This document shows, piece after piece, positions 1 to 5,141 of a stretch of 5,141 bases of DNA. The DNA lies in assembly GCA_946885815.1 (NCBI GenBank), contig CAMPHE010000151.1, forward strand, positions 1-5,141, written 5' to 3'. The translations under genes were made by a program, and so were the position numbers. This DNA comes from an uncultured Arenimonas sp. Its GTDB lineage: Bacteria; Pseudomonadota; Gammaproteobacteria; Xanthomonadales; Xanthomonadaceae. The first letter of the stretch is position 1; every line of letters begins with the position of its first letter. The notes below the pieces were generated by a model. The model did not search any database, was not told the DNA's origin, and saw only the letters and a program-made list of their open reading frames with translations.

Positions 1-812
1 GCCACGAGCGCCAACGGCTCGCCAAGCGCCTGCGCGCGCAGGTGGGCCAGGCGATCGCCGACTACGGGATGATCGAGGACGGCGACAGGGTGATGGTGTG
101 CCTGTCCGGCGGCAAGGACAGCTACACGCTGCTCGACCTGCTGCTGCAGCTGCAGCGCAAGGCGCCGGTGCGCTTCGAACTGGTCGCGGTGAACCTCGAC
201 CAGAAGCAGCCCGGGTTTCCCGAGCACGTGCTGCCCGATTACCTGCGCGCGCTCGGCGTCGCGTTCACCATCGTCGAACAGGACACCTATTCCGTCGTGA
301 AGCGGGTGGTGCCGGAAGGCGCGACGATGTGCTCGCTGTGCTCGCGGCTGCGGCGCGGCGCGCTGTACGCGCACGCGAAGGCGCACGGCTTCACCAAGAT
401 CGCGCTCGGGCACCACCGCGACGATCTGGTCGCGACCTTCTTCATGAACCTGTTCTTCCATTCGAAGCTGGCGACGATGCCGCCGAAGCTGCGCAGCGAC
501 GACGGCGAGCACGTGGTCATCCGGCCGCTGGCGACGGTGCGCGAAGCCGACATCGCCGCCTACGCCGACTGGAAGCAGTTCCCGATCATCCCGTGCACGC
601 TGTGCGGCTCGCAGGAGAACCTGCAGCGCCGGCAGGTGGGACGCATGCTCGCCGCGTGGGAGAAGGAGTCGCCGGGCCGCATCGACACCATCGCCCGCGC
701 GCTCGCCGACGTCCGCCCCGCGCAGCTCGCCGACCCGACCCTCTTCGACTTCCTCGCGCTCGGCCGCCGCGGCGCCGACGCCCTCCCCGACGCCCGCGCC
801 TGGCTCGGCTGA
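1..812 (+). CDS. ttcA: tRNA 2-thiocytidine(32) synthetase TtcA (5' end missing)
   Basis: ATP-dependent enzyme that replaces the oxygen on C2 of cytidine 32 in certain tRNAs with sulfur; cytoplasmic, with an Fe-S cluster. The frame is open from base 3, and the 13 codons before the first in-frame GTG (42) still align with the E. coli protein (RLAKRL before VGQAIADY), so the true start lies upstream of the window. Seen: the PP-loop ATP site SGGKDS at 105-122; [15 protein letters not shown] after it; the CSLC pair (cysteine codons 330 and 339); GHHRDD; and a second pair CTLC (594 and 603) followed by GSQ. Three of these cysteines are the known cluster ligands of the family. The C-terminal tail after LFDF is about 20 residues, much shorter than the E. 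coli tail, a variation outside the catalytic core. The next gene, rdgC, begins 24 bases downstream on the same strand. Confidence 0.96.
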   Translation, partial: HERQRLAKRLRAQVGQAIADYGMIEDGDRVMVCLSGGKDSYTLLDLLLQLQRKAPVRFELVAVNLDQKQPGFPEHVLPDYLRALGVAFTIVEQDTYSVVKRVVPEGATMCSLCSRLRRGALYAHAKAHGFTKIALGHHRDDLVATFFMNLFFHSKLATMPPKLRSDDGEHVVIRPLATVREADIAAYADWKQFPIIPCTLCGSQENLQRRQVGRMLAAWEKESPGRIDTIARALADVRPAQLADPTLFDFLALGRRGADALPDARAWLG

Positions 813-819
813 AAAAACT

Positions 820-830
820 TGCTCAGAGCA
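820..830. repeat. 11-base palindrome in the ttcA-rdgC gap
   Basis: TGCTCAGAGCA is a perfect inverted repeat of five-base arms around a central A. It lies in a short A/T-richer island (about 811-838) in otherwise very GC-rich DNA, just before the rdgC start. Its right half contains AGAG (825-828), the weak Shine-Dalgarno candidate of rdgC. As RNA it could fold only as a very small hairpin, with no T-run after it, so it is not a convincing terminator. It could be an operator or chance; it does not match a LexA box (CTGT-N8-ACAG). Confidence 0.3.
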
Positions 831-836
831 GATTAA

Positions 837-1748
837 ATGTTCTTCAGAAACCTGACGTTCTTCCGCTTTCCCGCCTCCCTCGCCCCCGTCTTCGCCGACC
901 TCGAGGCCCGACTGGAAGAGGCGCGCCTGCGTCCGGTCGGCCCGTCGGAGCTGTCCACGCGCGGCTTCGTGTCGCCGTTCGGCCGCGACGAGCCGACGCT
1001 GAGCCACCGCGTCGGCGACGCGCTGTGGATCACGCTCGGCGGCGAGGAGCGCCTGCTGCCGTCCGCCGTCGTGAACGACGCGCTCGGTCGCAAGATCACC
1101 GAACTGGAGGAGAAGGAAGGCCGCAAGCTCGGCGGCCGCGCCCGCAAGCGCCTGAAAGAGGACCTGGTGCTGGAGATGCTCCCGCGCGCGTTCGTGCGCC
1201 CGGTGCGCACCGGCGCCAGCCTCGACCTGGCGCACGGCTTCCTCGCCGTCGACAGCAGTTCGCGCAAGTCGGCCGAGAACCTCGTCAGCGAGCTGCGCAC
1301 CGCGCTCGGCAGCTTCCCGGCGCTGCCGCTGAACGCCGAGGCGTCGGTGCGCGCGATCCTCACCGGCTGGCTCGCCGGCGAGCCGCTGCCCCCCGGGCTC
1401 GCGCTCGGCGACGAATGCGAACTGCGCGACCCGGTCGACGGCGGCGCGGTCGTGCGCTGCACGAAGCACGAGCTGCAGAACGACGAGATCCGCAAGCACC
1501 TCGAAGCCGGCAAGCAGGCCAGTCGCCTCGCACTGGTGCTCGACGACCACGTCTCGTTCGTGCTCGGCGAGGACCTCGTCGTGCGCAAGCTGAAGTTCCT
1601 CGACGGCGCCGTCGACGCGCTGGAGAACACCGAGCGCGATTCGCTGCGCGACGAGCTCGACGCCCGCTTCGCTCTGATGGCAGGCGAGCTGCACCGGCTG
1701 TTCGCGGTGCTCGAGTCGGCGCTCAGGTTCAGCCGCGCCGAAGCCTAG
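837..1748 (+). CDS. rdgC: Recombination-associated protein RdgC
   Basis: RdgC is a ring-shaped, sequence-independent DNA-binding protein of the nucleoid that limits RecA filament formation and RecA-dependent recombination. The 303-residue product matches the family length (E. coli 303) and is collinear with it: N-terminal MFFRNLTFFRF; LPSAVVNDAL (74-83); the charged stretch EKEGRKL running into LKEDLVLEMLPRAF (107-119); FLAVDSSSRKSAE (135-147); GGAVVRC, then HELQNDEIRKHLEAGK (211-226) with RLAL after it; KLKFLD (251-256); and LDARFALMAGEL (274-285). The ATG at 837 is chosen because the family begins exactly here (M-x-F-x-N-L), with AGAG eight bases upstream. Only 24 bases separate it from ttcA, so the two are probably co-transcribed. 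No frameshift or missing segment is seen. Confidence 0.96.
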   Translation: MFFRNLTFFRFPASLAPVFADLEARLEEARLRPVGPSELSTRGFVSPFGRDEPTLSHRVGDALWITLGGEERLLPSAVVNDALGRKITELEEKEGRKLGGRARKRLKEDLVLEMLPRAFVRPVRTGASLDLAHGFLAVDSSSRKSAENLVSELRTALGSFPALPLNAEASVRAILTGWLAGEPLPPGLALGDECELRDPVDGGAVVRCTKHELQNDEIRKHLEAGKQASRLALVLDDHVSFVLGEDLVVRKLKFLDGAVDALENTERDSLRDELDARFALMAGELHRLFAVLESALRFSRAEA

Positions 1749-1789
1749 GCGAGGCGACCACGGCCCGCCCCGCGCGCTAGAGTCGTCGC

Positions 1790-2551
1790 ATGCGCCTGCG
1801 CCTGTTCCGTCCCGCCCCGCCCGCCGAAGAAACCGTCGGCCTGCGGCTCGCCGACGGCACCACCGTCGACGTGCGCTGGGTGCGCGACCCGCGCGCGCGG
1901 CGACTCCGGCTGCTCGTGTCGGACAAGGGCCCGCGCCTGACGTTGCCGCCGCGCGCGTCCACCCGCAGCGCGCTCGCGTTCCTCGACGAACACCGCGACT
2001 GGCTCGCCGCGCAGCTGGCGAAACGGCCGCCGCCGGCGCCGCCGTTCGGGCGCGACGACACCGGCGCGCTGCCGCTGCGCGGCGTCGACGTGCCGCTGTC
2101 GTGGCGCGACGGCCGCTTCGCCCGCGTCACGCTCGGCGAGCACAGCATCGAACTGCAGCTGCCCGCGCGCGCCGGCGACGCGCAGGCCCGCGCCGCGCTG
2201 CGCGAGTTCTACCTGCAGCAGGCGCGCACCGATCTGGGCGCGTGGATGCCGCGCTGGCTGCCCGGCCTGCCGCGGCCGCCACGCGCGATCGGGCTGCGCC
2301 GGCTGTCGTCGATCTGGGGCTCGCTGAGCCCGTCGGGTGCCGTGTCGCTCGATCTCGCCCTCGTGCTCGGCCGCCCGTCGGCATTCGAGTACGTGCTCGT
2401 GCACGAGCTCTGCCACCTGATCCACGCCGACCACTCGCGCGCGTTCTGGCGCGAAGTCGAAGCACGACGCCCCGACTGGCGGGCCGAACGCGATTATCTG
2501 CGCGGCGACGGACTGGCCTTGAAGGCGGAACTGTCGCGTTTGACCGGCTGA
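1790..2551 (+). CDS. YgjP-like (DUF45/SprT-type, M48-labelled) zinc metallopeptidase
   Basis: Predicted cytoplasmic zinc-dependent peptidase of the YgjP/DUF45 family (PF01863 type), often labelled M48 or SprT family; the physiological substrate is unknown. In the 253-residue product the N-terminal half has the usual RRLRLLVSDKG...LTLPPRAS strand pattern (38-57), then ALAFLDEHRDWLAAQL (61-76). The C-terminal half has WGSLSPSGAVSLDLALVL (176-193), then VLVHELCHLIHADHSRAFW (202-220). The HExxH residues are H205, E206 and H209, and H215 is the probable third zinc ligand, as in the family's HExxH-x5-H-S-x-x-FW signature. No signal peptide or membrane segment is visible. The ATG at 1790 has TAGAG seven bases upstream. 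The gene starts 41 bases after rdgC. A proline-rich linker (RPPPAPPF, 79-86) separates the two parts. The family call is firm; the biological role is not. Confidence 0.9.
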   Translation: MRLRLFRPAPPAEETVGLRLADGTTVDVRWVRDPRARRLRLLVSDKGPRLTLPPRASTRSALAFLDEHRDWLAAQLAKRPPPAPPFGRDDTGALPLRGVDVPLSWRDGRFARVTLGEHSIELQLPARAGDAQARAALREFYLQQARTDLGAWMPRWLPGLPRPPRAIGLRRLSSIWGSLSPSGAVSLDLALVLGRPSAFEYVLVHELCHLIHADHSRAFWREVEARRPDWRAERDYLRGDGLALKAELSRLTG

Positions 2552-2554
2552 AGC

Positions 2555-2570
2555 GCCCGCACCGGCGGGC
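2555..2570 (+). repeat. GC stem-loop between peptidase and lipoprotein genes
   Basis: GCCCGC at 2555-2560 and GCGGGC at 2565-2570 are perfect complements around the loop ACCG, giving a six-base-pair all-GC hairpin four bases after the peptidase stop codon. It is followed by CCCCTGAACC, with no T-run, so it is not a standard intrinsic terminator. It could weaken read-through, stabilise the upstream mRNA end, or be chance in GC-rich DNA. Confidence 0.35.
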
Positions 2571-2589
2571 CCCCTGAACCGGTGTGCCG

Positions 2590-3108
2590 ATGTCCCGAAC
2601 CGCTGCCGCGCCTGCGTCCGCGTCCCTCACCGCCGTCGTGGCCGCACTGTCGTGCGCGGTCGCGCTGCTGGCCGGCTGCGCCCGCACGCCCGACGCGTCC
2701 GAGGCGTTGGTCGACACGGCGCGCGGCGCCGCCGACGCGGCCACGGTCACGGCCACCGCGGGCGAGATCCGCCGCGCGGCCGGCGCCGATGTCCGCCTCC
2801 CTGACGATTTCCCGCCGGACATCCTGCTGCCGGAGCGCTACGCGGTGGTGTCGGTGACGACGATGGGCCCGTCGCGGTCGGTGGTGCTGCGCAGCGACGA
2901 GGCGATGACGCCGCTGTACGAACGTTTCCGCGCCGCGCAGTCCGAGCGTGGCTGGGAAGAAACCGTGTCGATGCTCGGCGCGGAGGGCGCGATGCTCGGC
3001 TTCCGCAAGGGCGCGCGCGGCGTGGTCGCCAATTTCCGGCCCGACATGGAAGGCCGCACGCTGGTGTCGCTGAGCCTGCAGCCGCAGGTGGTGGCCGCGC
3101 CGCGCTAG
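2590..3108 (+). CDS. Small lipoprotein of unknown function
   Basis: Function not recognised. The 172-residue product begins with an R-containing n-region, a hydrophobic stretch (about residues 11-28) and the lipobox LLAGC (26-30). Cys30 is therefore the predicted lipidated residue after signal peptidase II cleavage. The residue after it is Ala, not Asp, which in enterobacterial rules favours outer-membrane sorting. An Ala/Thr-rich linker (31-66) leads to a compact domain from about 68: LPDDFPPDILLPE, VVLRSDEAMTPLYERF, the GW at 121-122, and GRTLVSLSLQ. This pattern resembles small secreted domains in which an LPxDFPxDI segment is followed by a helix ending near GW and a final strand; the resemblance is from memory and unassigned. 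ATG 2590 is preferred because GGTG lies five bases upstream; GTG at 2584 would add two residues. The stop overlaps that of the convergent hydrolase gene. Confidence 0.82.
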   Translation: MSRTAAAPASASLTAVVAALSCAVALLAGCARTPDASEALVDTARGAADAATVTATAGEIRRAAGADVRLPDDFPPDILLPERYAVVSVTTMGPSRSVVLRSDEAMTPLYERFRAAQSERGWEETVSMLGAEGAMLGFRKGARGVVANFRPDMEGRTLVSLSLQPQVVAAPR

Positions 3109-3959
3109 CCGGTGGCAAGGAACGCGAGCAGCGGTCCCGCGACCGCGTCCGGCTGCTCCATGTGCAGATGGTGCCCACCGGGAATCACGACCGATCGCGC
3201 GTCGGCCAGGCACGCCAGCCGCGCCTCGCGCGTCGCGACGGTGAAGTACGCCGGCGGCGGATCGGCGGCGATCACCAGCACGGGCGCGCGGATCGCACGC
3301 AATACCGCCCGGATCGTCTCCTCGCCGAGCCGCAGCGACGCCGGCAGCGTCAGCCGCGGATCGCTGCGCCATGCGAAGCCGCCGTCGAACGGCCGCAGAT
3401 TGCGCGCGACGATCAGCCGCGCCGCGGCGTCGGTCATCCGCGTCGCCGAGCGCCGTGCGGCGACCGCCGCGTCGAGGTCGGGGATGCGGCGCGGCGGACG
3501 CTCGCGCAGCGCGCGTCGCGCGGCCACCGCGTCGGCGAGGCGCGCCGCGGCGCCGGCCGGCTCGCCCGCGAGCGGCCCGAGCGCTTCGATCAACGCCAGC
3601 CGCCGCACCCGTTCCGGGGCCGCGGCCGCGACCATCGACGCGATCGCGCCTCCCATCGAATGCCCGAGCCAGTCGGCGTGCGCCCAGCCGAGCGCGTCCA
3701 TCGCGTCGAGCACGTCGTGGATCCAGTCGACGAACGCGTAGTCGTAGCCGGGCGCGCGATGCGCCGAGGCGCCGTGGCCGGGCAGGTCGAGCGCGACCAG
3801 GTCGAAGCCCGCCAGACGCGGCGCCAGCGGCACGAAGCTCGCCGCGTTGTCGAGCCAGCCGTGCAGGCACAGCAGCGGCGGGCCGCCGGGCGTGCCGCCG
3901 CGCAGCGCCGCCAGCTCGCCGCGCGCGGCCGGCAGGCGGATCTCCGCCAGCGGATTCAT
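3105..3959 (-). CDS. Alpha/beta-fold serine hydrolase, SERHL-like
   Basis: Predicted cytoplasmic serine hydrolase of 284 residues, probably an esterase; substrate unknown. Seen: the oxyanion-hole segment LCLHGWLDNAASF (30-42); LDLPGHGASAHRAPGYDY (58-74); the nucleophile elbow LGHSMGG (98-104) with Ser101; ALIEALGPLAGE (122-133) on the strand after the elbow; a helical cap; and a C-terminal GGHHLHMEQP (261-270), where H263 or H264 supplies the catalytic histidine. HGWLDN, the PGHG-S-xHR-PG stretch and GHHxHMxxP are typical of the serine hydrolase-like (SERHL) branch. The acid is unclear: E125 or D233 are candidates. The ATG at 3959 overlaps the hemH TGA by four bases (ATGA). No good Shine-Dalgarno precedes it, which fits translational coupling. 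No signal peptide is seen. Confidence 0.9.
   Translation of the reverse strand: MNPLAEIRLPAARGELAALRGGTPGGPPLLCLHGWLDNAASFVPLAPRLAGFDLVALDLPGHGASAHRAPGYDYAFVDWIHDVLDAMDALGWAHADWLGHSMGGAIASMVAAAAPERVRRLALIEALGPLAGEPAGAAARLADAVAARRALRERPPRRIPDLDAAVAARRSATRMTDAAARLIVARNLRPFDGGFAWRSDPRLTLPASLRLGEETIRAVLRAIRAPVLVIAADPPPAYFTVATREARLACLADARSVVIPGGHHLHMEQPDAVAGPLLAFLATG
3956..3959 (-). other. ATGA stop-start overlap of hemH and hydrolase
   Basis: On the minus strand the hydrolase ATG (3959-3957) and the hemH TGA (3958-3956) share two bases in ATGA. Such overlaps usually allow ribosomes finishing the first gene to restart on the second. The lack of a separate Shine-Dalgarno before the hydrolase (the bases upstream read GCTGGCCGGA) supports coupled translation. 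Confidence 0.85.
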
Positions 3960-4966
3960 TCCGGCCAGCCGTGCAGATGCCGGCGCGCGATCGCCGCCAG
4001 CGCGGCGACATGCCCCGGCCCGTCGTTGAGCGCGGTGATGTAGCGCAGCTCGGCGCCACCGGCGTCGCGATAGATCGCCGTATCCTGGATCGCGATCTCC
4101 TCCAGCGTCTCGAGGCAGTCGACCGCGAAGCCGGGGCAGACGACGTCGACGCTGTCGATGCCGCTGCGCGCCAGTTCGACCAGGCGCGCGTCCGTCGCCG
4201 GCGACAGCCATTTCTCGCGGCCGAAGCGCGACTGGTAGGCGAGCGTCCAGTCGCCGTCGACGATGCCCAGCCGCCGCGCCAGTGCCTGCGCGCCGGCTTC
4301 GCACTGGCGGCGATAAGGATCGCCGGCGCGGTCGAAGCGCTCGGGCAGCCCATGGAAAGACAGCAGCAGGTGCGCGGCGCGGCCGTGCAGGTCCCAGTGC
4401 GCGCGCACGCGCGCTTCCAGCGCGTCGAGCCATTCCACGTCGTCGTGGTAGTCGGCGACGAAGCGCAGCTCGGGCACGCGCCGCCAGTGCCGCAGCTCCG
4501 CCGTCACCGCGTCGAACACCGACGCCGTCGTGCTCGCCGAATACTGCGGATACAGCGGCAGCACCAGCAGCCGCGTGACGCCTTCGCGCTCCAGCGCGCG
4601 CAGCACGTCCGGCAGCGCCGGCTCGCCGTAGCGCATCGCCACCACGACGCGCAGGTCGGGCAGCGCCTGCTGCAGCGCGCGGCCGAGACGGCGCGTGTAC
4701 ACCAGCAGCGGCGAGCCTTCCGGCATCCAGACCTTGGCGTAATTGCGCGCGGCGCGGCCCGAGCGCAGCGGCAGGATCACGAAATGCAGCAGCGGGCACC
4801 ACAGCCAGCGCGTCAGCTCGACCACGCGCGGGTCGTGCAGGAACTGCGACAGGAAGCGCCGCACCGCCGGGCGGGTCGGCGCCGACGGCGTGCCGAGATT
4901 CACCAGCAGCAGCGCGGTGCGGCCGGGACCGGGGTCGGCGAGGGCGTCGCGGTAGGTGCGGCTCAT
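3956..4966 (-). CDS. hemH: Ferrochelatase (protoheme ferro-lyase)
   Basis: Inserts Fe2+ into protoporphyrin IX to make protoheme, the last step of the protoporphyrin-dependent heme pathway. The 336-residue product has the full family layout: LLLVNLGTPSAP (19-30); FLSQFLHDPRVVE (38-50); MPEGSPLLVYTRR (81-93); MRYGEP (111-116); LPLYPQYSASTTAS (136-149); LSFHGLPERF (202-211) with the catalytic His205; YQSRFGREKWLSPATD (244-259); and FAVDCLETLEEI (280-291), where E286 matches the conserved acidic active-site residue. It has no C-terminal cysteine cluster, so no sign of the [2Fe-2S] type. The ATG at 4966 is chosen because it lies 17 residues before the conserved core and has AGAG seven bases upstream. 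The open frame continues a further 29 codons (to 5053), but that part has no family resemblance and would occupy the divergent promoter region. Its stop overlaps the hydrolase start. Confidence 0.96.
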   Translation of the reverse strand: MSRTYRDALADPGPGRTALLLVNLGTPSAPTRPAVRRFLSQFLHDPRVVELTRWLWCPLLHFVILPLRSGRAARNYAKVWMPEGSPLLVYTRRLGRALQQALPDLRVVVAMRYGEPALPDVLRALEREGVTRLLVLPLYPQYSASTTASVFDAVTAELRHWRRVPELRFVADYHDDVEWLDALEARVRAHWDLHGRAAHLLLSFHGLPERFDRAGDPYRRQCEAGAQALARRLGIVDGDWTLAYQSRFGREKWLSPATDARLVELARSGIDSVDVVCPGFAVDCLETLEEIAIQDTAIYRDAGGAELRYITALNDGPGHVAALAAIARRHLHGWPE

Positions 4967-5004
4967 GCGGGAACTCTGCCTCTCTGCGACGGCCAAACTA
5001 TCAT

Positions 5005-5015
5005 CCACGACGTGG
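5005..5015. repeat. 11-base palindrome in the divergent promoter region
   Basis: CCACGACGTGG is a perfect inverted repeat with five-base arms and a central A, directly upstream of the candidate hemH -10 and near the middle of the gap. It is placed where an operator for either gene could sit. It is too short to assign to a regulator, and chance is plausible. Confidence 0.3.
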
Positions 5016-5074
5016 GCGGCGCGGCTCACACCGGGTTCAGCGCCGCGCACCATACTCGATCCGCCGCCCTTCCC

Positions 5075-5078
5075 GGAG
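5075..5078 (+). promoter_or_regulatory. Ribosome binding site of the gene starting at 5086
   Basis: GGAG lies seven bases before the ATG at 5086 and is the best Shine-Dalgarno match in the window. It supports that ATG as a true start even though only 18 codons of the gene are visible. Confidence 0.6.
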
Positions 5079-5085
5079 ACCGCCG

Positions 5086-5141
5086 ATGACCCGTCCGTTC
5101 GCCCTGCTCGCCGCGCTGGCCCTGCTGCTCGCCGTTCCCGC
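5086..5141 (+). CDS. Start of an exported protein gene (3' part beyond window)
   Basis: Only the first 18 full codons plus two bases are present: MTRPFALLAALALLLAVP, then an Ala codon (GCN). This is a positively charged start (Arg3) followed by an unbroken hydrophobic Ala/Leu run ending in VPA, a classic signal peptide or membrane-anchor start, so the product is probably exported or membrane-bound. It is transcribed divergently from hemH, with a good GGAG seven bases upstream. The function cannot be told from the visible part. Confidence 0.7.
   Translation, partial: MTRPFALLAALALLLAVP

Larger units (their letters stand above)
4967..5085. promoter_or_regulatory. Divergent promoter region between hemH and the next gene
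   Basis: These 119 bases separate two outward-facing genes and so must hold both promoters. It is the least GC-rich stretch of the right half. For hemH, the minus strand reads GATAGT at 5002-4997, four of six matches to a -10 box, with no convincing -35 at the right spacing. For the rightward gene, CATACT at 5051-5056 is a similar four-of-six -10, and CTCACA (5025-5030) is a poor -35 at an over-long spacing of 20. The palindrome at 5005-5015 lies next to the candidate hemH -10. The existence of promoters here is a strong inference; the exact boxes are weak. Confidence 0.5.

Noticed and set aside
130..150. CTG/CAG-rich run resembling a short tandem repeat
   Set aside because: It encodes the leucine/glutamine helix of TtcA with normal codon choice; not a perfect or expanded repeat.
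833..1630. Minus-strand open frame antisense to rdgC
   Set aside because: Ser/Arg-rich low-complexity translation, fully inside rdgC, no family resemblance and no ribosome binding site.
98..1780. Long plus-strand open frame running through ttcA and rdgC in another frame
   Set aside because: Its translation is Arg/Ala/Pro-rich with no domain, crosses two well-recognised genes, and is what high-GC DNA gives in off frames because stop codons are rare.
1745..2434. Minus-strand open frames antisense to the metallopeptidase
   Set aside because: The plus-strand frame has the complete zinc motif and family pattern; the antisense translations are compositionally biased only.
2555..2570. Intrinsic transcription terminator after the peptidase gene
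   Set aside because: A hairpin exists, but no T-run follows it and the next gene starts 19 bases later on the same strand, so it is listed only as a stem-loop.
2494..4353. Very long minus-strand frame across the lipoprotein, hydrolase and part of hemH
   Set aside because: It conflicts with three genes that have clear motifs, and its product is Arg/Ala-rich repeats of codon shadows.
4967..5053. 29-codon N-terminal extension of hemH
   Set aside because: It has no family resemblance and would fill the divergent promoter region; the ATG at 4966 sits at the normal distance from NLGTP.
3371..5089. Long plus-strand frame antisense to hemH and the hydrolase
   Set aside because: Gln/Arg/Ala-rich shadow with no domain. 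HemH motifs on the other strand are continuous and complete.
1..5141. CRISPR array, insertion sequence, tRNA, attachment site or defence system
   Set aside because: No spaced direct repeats, terminal inverted repeats, transposase motifs, cloverleaf pattern or nuclease/toxin domains were seen; the window is filled with housekeeping-type genes.

Overview
The window is ordinary, densely coded bacterial chromosome with very high GC (most codons end in G or C). It reads as a proteobacterium, probably a gammaproteobacterium of the Xanthomonadales/Lysobacter type. RdgC is known only from beta- and gammaproteobacteria, TtcA and HemH are of the proteobacterial kind, and Shine-Dalgarno signals are short. 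The genus-level guess is inference. I see no mobile element, CRISPR array, tRNA, rRNA or phage gene.

Layout: positions 1-3108 hold four plus-strand genes with gaps of only 24, 41 and 38 bases. They are the 3' part of ttcA (tRNA 2-thiocytidine synthetase), rdgC (recombination-associated DNA-binding protein), a YgjP/DUF45-type zinc metallopeptidase, and a small lipoprotein of unknown function. Positions 3105-4966 hold two minus-strand genes in a tight pair. hemH (ferrochelatase) is upstream, and its stop codon overlaps the start of an alpha/beta hydrolase gene in an ATGA overlap. The lipoprotein gene and the hydrolase gene converge so closely that both stop codons lie in one CTAG tetranucleotide. 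Positions 4967-5085 are a 119-base divergent intergenic region. It must carry the promoter of hemH and that of a gene beginning at 5086, of which only the start of a signal peptide is in the window.

The genes do not form one pathway. TtcA modifies tRNA, RdgC modulates RecA-dependent recombination, HemH finishes protoheme synthesis, and the peptidase, lipoprotein and hydrolase have no assigned physiological role. The plus-strand run looks like a co-transcribed housekeeping cluster, and hemH plus the hydrolase look translationally coupled. I found no convincing new biological system. The points most worth a second look are the uncharacterised lipoprotein, the unusual catalytic-acid region of the hydrolase, the hemH-hydrolase coupling, the shared convergent stop, and two short palindromes in intergenic DNA.
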